Source: Hypericum androsaemum (Eukaryota; Streptophyta; Magnoliopsida; Malpighiales; Hypericaceae). From it: 64,000 nucleotides of DNA. Below are positions 34,249-46,372 of the stretch, piece after piece. The position numbers were made by a program, and so were the translations under genes. The stretch's first letter is position 1. Each line of letters opens with the position of its first letter. Where the stretch lies: the NCBI GenBank assembly GCA_963995505.1, contig OZ023190.1, positions 17,726,092 through 17,790,091 of the forward strand, written 5' to 3'. The notes beneath the pieces are model-generated. The model did not search any database. It was not told the origin of the DNA and was given only the letters and a program-made list of their open reading frames with translations.

Positions 34249-36833
34249 ATGAATACTTTTGGAAAAAGAAGCACAACTGTTATTAGATATGAGCTCCACC
34301 GATTCCCATCTCCCAAATCGGATCCATGGATCTTTTATTCGCATGGAAAACGTAACCGTTCACATACTTTCTACTCATTGTCGGAAAGGAAAGTCCACAA
34401 CAAATGTTTAAAGGAGATGCTTGATGCTGATATACTATGCTCTTTGCACGGTTGGTTGATATTATCTAATCAAAATGATCATCGAAGTTTACGGCTGTTC
34501 AATCCTGTTTCCATGGCAACAATTCACCTACCTCTCTTTTTAAGACCTTGTTATTATCATTTTGGTGTTCTCTCATGTGATCCAAATAATCCAAATTGCA
34601 CTGTCATGCTGATTAATCTCTTTCGAGGGAAGGCAACTTATTACTTCTGCAGGCCTGGTGATAATGTTTGGAGTGAACAACATTTGGAACAGGAAGTCAA
34701 CAAAATACGTGCTGTTGGTTGCTTTAAGGGTCATATATGTATCTTTACTCATTTCGAGAAGATTTACTTACTAGGTGCAAATCCTCCGTATTTGACTTTA
34801 ACAAACTTGGGAGTCGACAACATAATACCTTGTTATCCAGGACACAATGGGAAACTTCGAGACTATTTGGTGGAATCTGATGGCGAATTATTCGTAATTC
34901 AGAAATATGATCTTCGTGTAGATGCCTATGATTTTGTGGTTTGCAAGTTGGATATCAGTGGCAAGAACAAGAGATTTGTGATGGTTGATGATCTAGGAGG
35001 CCGAGCATTCTTTTTATCATCTTTTAGTTCGGGAATCTCATGCTCTGTTGAAAATAATGGCATCAAAGCAAACACAATTTATTTTACCCAACCTGCCAAC
35101 CCATGTATCTATTCATTTGACTTGCAGAACAAAGTCATAACTTTCTCATTGCCATGCCCAAATGTGAAGAGAAACTTAGTTCAAGCTGAATGGATTTTGC
35201 CTCTGTCTCCAAATGCACCATGCAAACTTGATTGCAAAGTAGACATTATTGTCCCTCTGCAGGTAATCATCGTCTTGTTCATCTAATTGTTCGGTTATGA
35301 TATGTTATATGTTAGTATAACTATATTGTGTATATATATAACTATCTATATTCGTTTTTTATGCCTTTGATATTAGCCAATTCTACTTCTATCATTAAAA
35401 TTTATGTCTCCCAGTGACATGTTATTTGTCTCTAAAAATAATAGAGCTAACCCTTTCCAAAAGAGACTGTCTTGCTATAAACCAGCGAGGTAGCTCATGG
35501 ATACATTATACTTGTATTCTTGTTCGTATCATAAGTAGAATCTAGTTTATAACATGTAACAAGAAGCATTTTTAAGTTTCTATGAAAATTTTCCTTATCA
35601 GTTAAAATGTCATGTTATGTTCAGATAAAAAAGTCCACGATGGAGCAACCCTCAATTAGCAAATCTGTTGGAAAAGATTGGTTCCGACTTCCTGATACTA
35701 CTGCTAATTCAGTTGCAGAGAAGTTTTCCAATAGATTCATCGGTAGAGATTGGTCTGAGTTACCACACGATGCGCTAATTTCAATTGCGAAAAAGTTATC
35801 ATGTGTAAGTTGTGCTCGTGCAGCTACAGTGTGCAAGAGTTGGAGATCAGTTATCACATGGGCTCCAAAGAAATTATTGGGTTGTCCAATATTCTTGTAC
35901 ATGCCATCCTCGTCAAATGAAGTATTCCATTTCATTTCTAACGGTAGGTATAATGTGCCTATGCTAGAAAATTCTAAAGTTTTGAATATCCAACACGCTA
36001 AATATGGTTGGTTACTTATGACCCGTGGTGAGGAGAACATATTCTTCCTCAATCCTCTCACAACAGAAAAAATTGAGATTCCTGGTTTGCCTGATGTCAA
36101 AGTCCGTGGCTTGTGCTTCACATCATTGCCAACTTCATCCAACTGTAGTATTCTTGGAATATATGATTGCATGCCATGCTATTTAGTCTACCATATATGC
36201 CGAGGAGAGAAGGAATGGACAAAAGTTGAGATTCCGGAATCTAATGTTGGTGACTATGAACTTATCCCGTACAGCAATCCTGTCTTCCATAACGGGGTAT
36301 TCTATTGGATCTGAAGTTGCGGCAACCTTTGTGCTTATGATCCAAGTAAAAGAGAGGTGGAATTTCTTGTTGAGCCACGGAGTGCTTGCAAGTATGTGCA
36401 CATGAGCTACTTGTTCGAAAGTGAAGAAAAGTTGATGTCAGTGTGGGTTGGAAGATATGGAAAATGGGTTAGAGTTTATGAGTTGGATGAGGCATCTATG
36501 GCATGGAAAAAAGTCAACACTCTTGACAATAAAGTAGTTTTCTTAAGTCGCAACTCAAGCCTAGTCATAAATTGTCTTGAAATGCCAGGTTTCGAAGACA
36601 TGATATTCTTTAACAGATTTACCGACGATAATAAACCACTTTTGTATTCTCTGAAGACTAGTGAACTCGGAGTGTATGATAGTGGTCATCAAGTAATTCG
36701 GGATTTTTGTGACATTCCAGAATATCAGCTTAAAAGTGCATGGATTAAGCCCAACATCAAACAACACAATATTCGAAAATTAAATTGGTATGATGTGGTA
36801 TTTAACATTAGTGAACTTTTTGTAACACGTTGA
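34249..36833 (+). CDS. Two-module DUF295/F-box protein with one in-frame stop
   Basis: Exon 34249-35262 (338 codons, donor CTGCAG|GTAATC) joins in frame to 35625 (acceptor TGTTCAG). Module 1 is a DUF295 beta-propeller-like domain (LHGWLILSNQ, RLFNPVSM) without an F-box. Module 2 begins with an F-box (DWSELPHDALISIAKKLS, then KSWRSVI), then a second DUF295 (YGWLLMTRG, FFLNPLTTEKIEIPGLP). A TGA at 36312-36314 (after VFYWI) interrupts module 2. Without it the frame runs another 172 codons to 36833 (CGNLCAYDPSKREVEFL...). F-box proteins act as SCF ubiquitin-ligase adaptors; targets are unknown. The gene is either a recent pseudogene or makes a truncated 567-residue protein. Confidence 0.7.
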
Positions 36834-36839
36834 TGTGGT

Positions 36840-37505
36840 GGTCTATTTGTATGATGCTCATTGTTGTCTCAGGTTGCAAGGAATCCGAATACTTTTCCTT
36901 TCTTGTTTGCATTGCCCGAAACCTTCTTCAAAATCCACACATACATCTTGAGGCTTATGCAAGTCTTAGTTGGTGATTTTTACTTATTCCCACTATATTC
37001 ATGGTTGTATAAATGAAATTTGGAATCAACGTGACTTTTAAAACATTATTGCAAATCATAATAAGTTCACATTTTTGCAAATCTTGATGTAAGATGAAAT
37101 TGGTTAATGAGTACAGCTTAGTTACTAATGTCTAGTTTCTGATATTTTTTAAATCAAATTGATTTGTTCCTCTATCCAAATTGACATTTTTGCAATAAAA
37201 TACCAAAAATATCCCCATTTCTAAAGTTAATAATTGTCACATGATAAAAACGAAAAATATATTTTCTCCAAACCCACTCATCTCTTTAATAAAAAAACAT
37301 TTCATAAGAAAAATCCAAATCTTAACAGCGTAATCATCGGTGTCTGATTTATTGTTGCTATTATACCCGAAGCTAACAAACTGTTAATTTGTGCATTTGT
37401 GAAACTAAAAGACTTGGCACAAAGTGTTGGGCAGGATACAAACGAATTAATCAAAATATCTCGAGTTCGAGTATTTAAAATTTAATAATGATAAATATTT
37501 CATAA
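36840..37505. other. Spacer after the DUF295 gene
   Basis: AT-rich, with likely 3' UTR at left. No gene seen. Confidence 0.4.
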
Positions 37506-37514
37506 TATAATTTT

Positions 37515-38863
37515 GGAAAAAAGTTTATTTTAGTACCCTGTGGTATCACGGATTCTCACTTATGTACCTTGTGGTTTAAAACGCATAGAATAGGTCCAAC
37601 TTGTTTCAACTTTTATCAAAAATAGGTCCCGGGCAGCCCGGGTATCTGCCCGCAATTTTTTTTTTCAAAATGACGTAGTTTTGACGCCTACGTGGACATC
37701 CATCTCAACATTTTAGCATCTACATAGCATATGATGTGGCAGGTGGAATTTTTTCAAAATGATCCTTAAATGTTTATAAACACTCAAAAAAACCCCTACA
37801 TCTTCTTCCCCTCTCCACCTCTCTCCTTCCTCTCCGGCAAGCAAACCCAGAATCTCACCTAAATGCAACAGGGAAAATAACAAAAGCATCCATTTAAATA
37901 AATATATAGAAGGTAAAAAATCCCGTTGAAACCACAGTCAAACGACATGGAGGATTCACGCAAGGTCCCCACCATCGAGGAAATCGACCAGGAGCAAACC
38001 CTAACCGTCCCCGCCATCGTCGTTACCGTCAACGGCACACTCAAAATACCAACCACCTCACCCGCCCGGCCACTCCCCGGTGACCCGTCCTCCCCGCCGA
38101 GGAGGCGCTGCCGCTGGTCATCCACCAGCGACTTCATCGTCGACCGCCGTCCAGAGCTTTCGCGTGTCTCGGTCCGTGAGGTAGGTGATACCGATTGCCA
38201 AACTCCCCGCTGCCCAGCGTGTACTTGTCCGTGATACGGGAGAACGGGACCGGGCCCTTGAACTGTCGCGCCTTCCCGGACACAGACATGGTACCGAAAA
38301 TCGGCTCTGGGTAACCCGACAAGGCCAATGGCGGAGTGAGGGCAGATCCGGTGGCGGGGGAGCCGGAAGGGGGCGTCCTCGATGGCGGAGGGCCTCCGGT
38401 GGTGGCGCTAGTACTCTCTCCCCACTCTTCTTCCATCCCGCCAATGCTATGGCTCATATTCTTCTCCACTTTTACTATAATCAATTTTTTGGAGTTGAAT
38501 TTGTGAGATTTTTTTGATTTTATTAAAAGCCGCTCATAAAAACTTGTTGACAGACAAGGGGGGAGAGAGAAGAAGAGAATGAGAGAGAGGAGAGAATTAG
38601 AGAGTTCTTAAAAAATGTATAAAATGGGGATTGTTTTGATAATTTTTTATATGCCATGTCATCATCAATTTATACCAGCTTGGTTGTCACATAGAACACG
38701 AAGTGGCGTCGTTTCAAAAAAAATCTCGGGTAGTTATTCGGGCTGTCCGGGACCTATTTTTGATAAAAATTGAAATAAGTTGAATATATTTTATGTGTTT
38801 TATACCACATAATAGTCAAATGAGAATTCGCAATATTACAGAGTACTAAAATAAATTTTTCCT
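37515..38863. mobile_element. Pack-MULE-like element related to the GTACCCTGTGGT family
   Basis: The left end GGAAAAAAGTTTATTTTAG, continuing into GTACCCTGTGGTATCAC, is answered at the right by CTCTGTAATATTG... in inverse, finishing TAAATTTTTCC. The left arm also contains CGGGCAGCCCGGG, as in the other family members. Flanks TATAATTTT and TATAATATT match at 8 of 9 positions. The interior is GC-rich and gene-like (37920-38450) inside AT-rich surroundings, the mark of captured coding DNA. It is more diverged than the copies at 8520 and 40017, so probably older. Confidence 0.7.
38134..38300 (-). pseudogene. Possible captured calcium-dependent protein kinase fragment
   Basis: Minus strand reads FSRITDKYTLGSGEFGNRYHL and, after a one-base frame change, ITYLTDRDTRKLWTAVDDEV. 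CPK kinases of the CPK10/30 kind read ISDKY.LG.ELGRGEFG.TYLCTDRETRE...LRTAVD.EDV around the glycine-rich loop. If correct, a few residues before the loop and the VAIK-type lysine segment are missing. It lies inside the Pack-MULE-like element. The plus strand of the same element has an open frame (37947-38234, EEIDQEQTLTVPAIVVTVNG) that I do not recognise and that may be a second captured piece. Confidence 0.4.
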
Positions 38864-38879
38864 TATAATATTTTACACT

Positions 38880-40005
38880 CATCAAATCTGAATTAAATGG
38901 TGAAGTGGGCGATCGATATCATCACTATCAATCAAAAAAGTGGTGGGCCGGATTCCCGAAAATGGGCCTGAACATGGAGTGGGAATAATGCCCTCTTATA
39001 TTATATAGATATGGTCTGTTTATGTGAATTGGAAAAATAAACAGTATATTACAATGTTTCCTAATTCCCTCACAAATGGAATTTTTCGGTACTTGTGGTG
39101 GTACCAACTAGCACGTGTGACCTTGAAAAAAGTTGAAGCAACCCTATATCTTAGTTGAATTAATTATGAAAGGTATAATTTCATTTACTCTTTGTGTCTG
39201 GTAGATGTGTAGCAACTTAAACACTGAATAAAAATTATGAATTTTTAAAATTTTGAACTAGGTACTTCCGAATTCCATTATTGCTGACTTTCAAAAAGAA
39301 ATTCCATCATTGCTCAAAAGCCAGCATCTATGTTTTTAACTCTTTAAATTACTTATTTGTTGGCAGAGAAAAGGGGAAAGGAGACTATTAATCCTTTTTG
39401 GTGCAGAGATATGCTATGTGAGACACTTTTTTTTTCTGACATTGTAATCATACTCTTTCTAATGATGTCTTAACTCATTTTAATTACTTTGTTTTCAAAT
39501 ATTAGAACACTTCAGTCACATGTCGTTATAAATGTGCTAGTTGGTTTTAACAAATTGGTCCCAACTGAACCAAGTACTTGATTCACATGGAAAATTTTCA
39601 ATCAACGGCTAGCAAAACTTTAATAAGACGACGATCAAGATTTGGTCCACCAAACTTTTGTTTCCCTAAAAAAAAGTTTTGTTTTTATTTTTCTTTTGAG
39701 CAATCAAATCGAATGCACTTTTTTCACCCAGGACCCAAAATTGCCCCTTTCCGTCCAAAAGCCACGTGTCCCAGTACTCCACGTGGCACTGTCCCCAATA
39801 ATTCGCAGAACGAATACATCAAGAAGAAACAATAAAAAAAGGGAAAACAATATCAGTCGTCCGATTAGTTTTTTTTTGCCATGAGGAATCTTCCATCTTT
39901 GGCCGTCGGATTGAGTACACGCGTAGAGATCCGAAGGGAGCACACCAAAACCATGAAAGCTTTTTTGAGGAAAAAACCATGAAAGCTGAGTAACCACGAG
40001 ACAAC
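38880..40005. other. Intergenic DNA
   Basis: AT-rich, without a recognisable gene or clear repeat. Confidence 0.4.
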
Positions 40006-40016
40006 AAAAGATAATA

Positions 40017-40898
40017 GGGAAAAGTCCACTTTCGTACCCTGTAGTATCGACCAAAATCACTTTAGTACCCTGTGGTAAAAAACCGATCAATCGAGTCATA
40101 CTTATTCCAATTAACATCAAAAAGGGCCTCGGGCAGCTGCCCGGAGCTGCCCGAACCTACCCGAGCGCTGCCCGGGCCACGTGGCCAGCCACGTCACCAA
40201 TTTTGATGACGTGGCGCCACGTCACCAAGAGGAGGAGGAGGAGGAGGAGGGGGACGCGGGGAGGAGGAGGAGGAGGAGGAGGACGCGGGGAGGAGGAGGA
40301 GAGGAGGAGGGGGAGGAGGACGCGGGGAGGAGGAGGAGAGGAGGAGGGGGACGCGGGGGAGGAGGGGAACGCGGGGAGGAGGAGGACGCGGAGGAGGAGG
40401 GGGGCGTGGGGAGGAGGAGGACGCGGGGAGGAGGAGGACGCGGAGGAGGAGGGCAACGTGGGGAGGAGGAGGAGAGGAGGAGGAGGGGGACGCGGAGGAG
40501 GAGGACACGGAGGAGGAGGAGGAGAGGAGGAGGAGGAGGAGGAGGAGGGGGATGCGGAGGAGGAGGAGGAGGACGCGGGGAGGAGGAGAAGGAGGAGGAG
40601 GACGCGGGGAGGAGGAGGAGGAGGAGGAGGAGGAACGCGGAGGAGGAGGAGGCGGAGGAGGAGGAGGCGGAGGAGGAGGAGGAGAATTGGTGACGTGGCG
40701 CCACGTCATCAAAATTGGTGACGTGGCTGGCCACGTGGCCCGGACAGCGCTCGGGTAGGTTCGGGCAGCTCCGGGCAGCTGCCCGAGGCCCTTTTTTATG
40801 TTAATTGGAATAAATATGACTCGATTGATCAGTTTTTTACCACATGGTACTAAAGTGATTTTGGTCGATACCACAGGATACTAAAGTGGACTTTTCCC
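40017..40898. mobile_element. MULE MITE with about 210-bp TIRs and a GGA-triplet core
   Basis: Sister of 8520-9353. It starts GGGAAAAGTCCACTTTCG and ends CTAAAGTGGACTTTTCCC, with an exact 9-bp duplication AAGATAATA (40008-40016 and 40899-40907). The arms are nearly identical to those of the first copy, including GGGCAGCTGCCCG and GACGTGGCGCCACGTC. The 450-bp core is (GGA)n-rich on the plus strand, so it sits in the opposite orientation to the first copy. Open frames of up to 226 codons across it are low-complexity artefacts. Confidence 0.92.
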
Positions 40899-40909
40899 AA
40901 GATAATATT

Positions 40910-42320
40910 ATTCGAGTCCTTATGAATGTAACAAGATTAAATATTTTTTAGAATAGCTTTGATATTTTTCAGAAGTCTCCCACGGTTCGAATTTGTAACA
41001 ATTTTTCTAGTAAACTCGGATATTAAATGGCGTAAATTAAAAAAAGAGGACAAAAGCTGGAAATTAGAAAAGGGCAAATATATTGGCGGAGAATGATGAG
41101 GTTCTTAACCGGGGTTGGGTAGTTAACCCGATGACGTGGCGGCTTGAAAGGGACCCCGCGGTCGATCACTTTATTTATTTGACCGTTGACTCGCTCTTTA
41201 AGGACCTCAGACTTTACGTTGGGTAATATTATCCAAGTTTATGTTTTAGTTTACAAATTAAACATAAAATTAAATTTTAGTTAGAAGAATTATTTTATTA
41301 TCTAAGATTCAATTTAGATTAATTTTATTGAAAGGTAAATTTTATCACCATGATTATAATTGTTAGGATTAGAACCATGAAAATTCTTGAACTAATACAT
41401 TCATTGTGCCGCTAGGCTAAATTCTTTTTGACGATTTAGGTTAATTTAAATTAATCAACCTATACATATTTAAATGCTAGTTAGTATTGATAAAATTTAA
41501 TATTATCAGTTTTATGAAGTGAAAGGACATGGACGTATAAATAAAATATGTTCACAGATTGTTCCTTATGTAAGCAACCACAAAAGAGTTGATCGGCTAC
41601 GATCCGAATCTAAGAATTGGCTGAAGACGATAGCTCTAATATTATAAATATTTCCCTTCGATTAAGACCCATGGTAAAATATTCCAATGTTTCGTTGCGA
41701 GGAACCATGTCGATACATTTGATGAGCAATTGCCAAAAAATGTTGAGAAGTTGAGAAAGTTTCGGGGTTTAAATTTTGGCAAGTATAATATACTCATGGT
41801 TTGCAATTTACCATTCAGAAAAACATTTGATGAGCAAGTCAAACAATGTAAAGATGGTCTGTTTGTTACGTCAATTTGTTAAATGATATTTATTCTTATC
41901 AACTATATAAGAGGTATTTTTTTAATATACAGTAGATAACTAACGTTTATAAAACTATGTTAATGACTGCAATGTCAAAGTTAAGAACAACAAGTTTGTC
42001 GCATAAAATAATTTAGTATCAAAACTTTTATCAGATTCACAGTAATTAAAATCCGGCATCAGAGCGGATAAATTTTATAGTCATTTGTAATTGCACAATC
42101 CTTTTTGAAAGCACAAAAGATGATACAAGTTCGTACAAATTTAACTCCATGGAATTCGTTTAGAAGAACGTGTTGAAAAATTTCAATGTGAAATTAGAAA
42201 ATTTGTTGGGCCGAGTTCATAAATATGATAAATCAACATACTCATCGACTCTCTTTTTTATAAGTAACATACTCATTGACTTAAAAATTACAACATGATA
42301 CGACAATGGGTTGAATTCTT
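40910..42320. other. Intergenic AT-rich DNA
   Basis: No gene recognised. A GC-richer patch at 41085-41200 contains GATGACGTGGCGGC but shows no coding signature. Confidence 0.4.
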
Positions 42321-42675
42321 AACTTTGTTGTTGCTGATACGATCCCATATCACGTGATGGATTTAACGCGTAATTAATGAGTAATTATATATTAAACATG
42401 TCTAATTAACAAACTAATTCGTTAATAATAAATCATTTACTTGTTGAAGCAAGAGGTCCACAGCTTCGGGTCCACAATGTCTTCGTGCCAGTCGAATTAC
42501 GATCACGTTATAACAGATTCGTAATTAATTTTCACGAGATTTTCTCTATTGAAAATCTGTTCAAAACTTAAGGACTATTCCAGAGTTTTTCTTTCTTATT
42601 GAGTGGTTGTGGGCAAACTTTTAGATTGGTTCAGACTGATTTCCCTTTTTATAGGAAAATCCGGACAACCAAAGC

Positions 42676-42995
42676 GCGCCACGTGGGCTGCCACGTGGCA
42701 CTTCTATGCCGCATGTCCGTCATGTGGCATGCCGCATGTCCGTCACGTGGCATGCCACATGTCCGTCACGTGGCATGCCACGTTGCACTTCGGACTGCAT
42801 GTCCGCCACGCGGCATGCCACGTGGCACTTCGGACCCCATGGCTGCCACGTGGACACTTCGGGCCGTATGTCCGCCACGTGACATGCCGCGCGGCAAAGC
42901 TACCCCCTAGCTTTGCCACGTGGGCCGCCAACTTTGGCGGCAATTGCGTCAGCGCCACGTCACGCTGACGTGCCGCCTACGTGGCACCGTGCCGG
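42676..42995. repeat. Imperfect repeat array of CACGTGGCATGCCACGTG palindromes
   Basis: GC-rich island in AT-rich DNA. A unit of about 24-36 bp containing GTCCGTCACGTGGCATGCCAC or GCCACGTGGCACTTCGG recurs about eight times. Each unit carries ACGT cores (G-box type) and many are self-complementary. The TATA-like TTTTTATAGG just upstream (about 42648) and terminal-like TGTTG/CAACA sequences at 42325 and 43074 hint at an old LTR, but no target-site duplication matches. Confidence 0.6.
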
Positions 42996-43664
42996 CACAA
43001 TAATAATTGCCTGATTGGGCCTTTAGGTCCAACATGGAACAAACAAACACATAAATAATGTAATCGCACTGAACAACAAATTTATTTCTTAAATTTTGTG
43101 TCGGACATTCTAATATTTGTTAAACTATTACATTTTTTTAAACTAATTAGTATGTGACTCATTGGATCGACTAATCTAATTTCGAGCCAGGTAGAATTTT
43201 TAAAAGTGGCAAAGTTTATTCGTTAAACTACTACATGTATATCTAGCAACTTTATAGGTTCGTCCAACCTATAAAAAAAACCGATGGTACATGAATTTAT
43301 AATTTATCCACTGAAACAGACCTAATCCACGGAAAAAGTTTAAGAGGAAACATAACTAATCCAAAAATGGGTTCTGCCAAAAATAAACTAATCCAAAATG
43401 GGGAGACGAGAGGGCAGATGAGTCATTTAGAACAAGAGGAGAGGTGTAACATCGTTAAGTCAGACAGACGGGGAGTTAATGGCCGTGACCGTTTGTCAGT
43501 TTCAATAAAAGCCATTTAAACGGGGGTCGTCAGTTTTGTCGTGTTGTGAGGAGATGTTTCCCGAAGGGAAAGTGGATAGACCAATAACTCCCCCCTCTGT
43601 TCCCTTCTCACGCTCTGTTCCCTTTTGTTTTTTATTGCCACGTCAGCACTTGGGTTTATAATTT

Positions 43665-44853
43665 GGGAAAATTACTCTTAAGTCCTCAGATTTGTTTAAA
43701 TATACTCAAAAATCCATCCTGTTTACAAAATACATTCCGACATCCCTCTAGTTTACTTTTATTATACTTTCGGGTCCCTAAATGAGTTTTTCTTTTTTTG
43801 TCATTGAAATGACAAAAATATCCTTAAAAAAGAAAAACAAAAAATTTTGCTTACATCATCTCTTCTTCTCCGATGGTTCAACAAATCAGATAACAACGGG
43901 TAAATAATCACAATAAAAAAATCCAGAATCAAAATCGAACAGAATCCATACGCCAAAGTTCGAACCCGTCATTGCTGCTCCTTAGCTTCTCCCTCGCCAG
44001 ATCTGTCCTCGAGAACCTCATCTCCCTCGCCAACAACAACCTCCGTGTCCAAGTGGTGGCGCGGCTTAAGGACGGCGGTGGTTCAACCTCACCACCACCG
44101 GTCCCTCCACTACCACACGATCCAAGCCACTCCCAGGGAGTTGACGCCGCTAAAAAAATTGACGCCATGGGCCCAAACTCCCAACGGCGTCGCGAGACCA
44201 AGAACGAGGGAGCTGCAGTCCAAATCCCTCTTCTCCGACGTCGTTTTCCCCTTTCTCGACGATCGCAAGGAAGGTCGATGCGATCAGGTTGGGCTTCGTT
44301 AGCATCCTGTTGGTGATACTTCTCTTCATCCTGTAGGCTCTCATCGACTGTTTCCATCCCTTAGAAACAAAAAAATCGACGGCGAGATCCACGAGATCTC
44401 TCTCTTTCAGTGAAAATCGTCTGTCGCTCTCCTTCCCATCTGGGTCTTTCTCCTTTGAGTGATTTCGACAAGTTGGGGATATTAGTGAGGATTTGGCCGA
44501 CGCATCGAAGATGCGGAGGTGGCCAAAGGCGTCGCCGAATATGAGGTTCTGGGGGAGGGCGGGGCGAAGAAGGCGAGGGCGGTGACGGAACGAGGGAGTA
44601 CGCCGAGGAGAGATCAGGTACGAGAGAGAAGGAGAGGTTTTTAATTGATTTTAGAAGATGATTGAGATGGGTTATTGATTTTTCATGAAGAAGAAGAAGA
44701 GATGAAAAAATGAAAAAAAGAGCTGCTAACGTGCGCTAGGGACCCGAAAGTATAATAAAAATAAACTAGAGGGACGTCGAAATGTATTTTGTGAACAGGA
44801 AGAACTTTTGAGTCTATTTAAGCAAACCTGAACGACTTTAGAGTAATTTTCTC
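43665..44853. mobile_element. Pack-MULE-like element with exact 9-bp target-site duplication
   Basis: The left end GGGAAAATTACTCTTAAGTC is answered at the right by the inverse of GAGAAAATTACTCTAAAGTC. The arms extend inward about 130 bp (CTAGTTTACTTTTATTATAC versus GTATAATAAAAATAAACTAG). The duplication TTATAATTT is exact (43656-43664 and 44854-44862). The GC-rich interior (43950-44640) looks like captured coding DNA. On the minus strand near 44490-44580 a frame reads NLIFGDAFGHLRIFDAS, similar to a WD40 repeat strand. The plus-strand frames at 43972-44316 are unrecognised. Confidence 0.8.
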
Positions 44854-44864
44854 TTATAATTTTG

Positions 44865-45750
44865 GCAGGTAAAGTACCAGTTATTTACATTTATACTTAC
44901 CATTTACTTACCCACGGTAAAACCTAGCTCCGTTGAATCGGATGATATTCGGAAATTGGTCCAAATAATCAACGTCGCACGTAATCTTTTGGAATTTAAT
45001 GCAATCGGCAATATGATTTTGGTTTAGAACTATTCGGATAATACCGACTAATTTATATTCGAGTCGGATGAGACTCTTGAAAAATGACAAAATTCGTTTA
45101 ACAATTATTTAACATTGTTATATTTTTAATGGATCGAACTCGAAATCTCATTGTTAAATTAAAAAAATATTAAAATCAGTTGATTTAATAGCAGTAACAT
45201 AATACACCAAATTAATAATTAATAAAAAATACAATAAAATCTAAGAAAAAATAGAACTCTCTGTTATAAATCAAAGACATACTGAAATGTAAAAGATACC
45301 GAGTCCTATTTTTTTTTTGACCAAACCGAGTCATATTTGACTAGAGCAAAATTTTGGTATTTTAAGATGTGCATTAGGAAGAAAGAATGGGAATCACTGC
45401 AATCATTAAACTATTAAATAAAGTCATTGCATCGCAAAAAGCAAATCTAAGTGAAACTACTTTGTTTTAGTTTCCCCGGAAAGAAAAAGGCAAAAGGGTA
45501 AGAAAGTGGGGGTAAGAAAGATGTACTTAGAGTCTGGAGGGTGGTAGACGGGCAAATTTCCCAATAAACACTTGCGAAGCCATGAATCAATCAGTTTTTT
45601 AGTTTGAGTTTATGAAAATTTAACACCATTAAATATGACAAAATTTTATTACTTTCTGAAAATATTATCCGATTTGAACTGAATTAATCAATTTAGTGAG
45701 CAGACGGATTATAAACCAAACAAAAACAAATCTATGGGCAAAAGGGTAAA
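44865..45750. other. Intergenic DNA upstream of the FLZ gene
   Basis: AT-rich with a (GA)n run at about 45761-45775 that probably lies in or next to the FLZ promoter or leader. No gene seen. Confidence 0.4.
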
Positions 45751-46372
45751 TGCATAGAGAGAGAGAGAGAGTATTACTGTGTGTGGAGTAGTATTTCAGA
45801 AGCTCACTGCTCTGCTGATTTTGAGGAAACAGAGGGAGAGGGAGACTTGGAACTGGAAGTAACCAAACCCTTAAATCTTTACTGCATTTGGGTCTTCTCC
45901 TCTGTTCTTCCCCTCTGTCTGGATCAAAGAAAATTAGTACTAATCTGATTATATAAAAAAAACAAGTGCAAGAAGAAGGAAGAAGAAGCCAAGCCAGGTG
46001 GGCATCTTTTTTCCATTCTATCTTTGATTTTTTTCTTCAAGAAAGAATGTTAAGAAAAAAAGAAGCAAGCTTTTTGCTTGGGTTCTCTTGCTTTTCTTTT
46101 CTTGGGCTCTCCTTGTCTGAGCTAGTTTCTGATCACTGTCCAATCAATTAAAAGTTTAGGGCTTTGATGCTTGTGGAGATGTATCTAAAGGATTTTAGGT
46201 TCAAGATTTGACCTTTTTTTCTTTTCACCCCCAATGGAGCATTCTGGGTTTTTGTTGGAGCCCAAATATATATATGTTCTTAAAAATCTGGTCTTTCTCT
46301 TGCAGGGTATTAAAGTTAGCATCTTTGGTGTGTGTGTCCAAGAAGGGGCACTGTGTGGGGGTGGGGGTGGTG

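Noticed and set aside
40181..40874. Long open frames over the second GGA tract
   Set aside because: Same artefact as at 8544-9329. Identical starts arise from the shared MITE arms, not from a conserved gene.
42325..43078. Candidate solo LTR bounded by TGTTG and CAACA
   Set aside because: The flanking 5-mers do not match (AACTT against AATTT in the best register), and the terminal repeats fall in low-complexity TTG/AAC sequence. Kept only as a hint in the repeat entry.
46208..46372. Upstream extension of the FLZ frame to an ATG at 46208
   Set aside because: The extension is hydrophobic, crosses a likely leader-intron acceptor (TTGCAG near 46306) and lacks family similarity. The ATG at 46373 fits FLZ N-termini.
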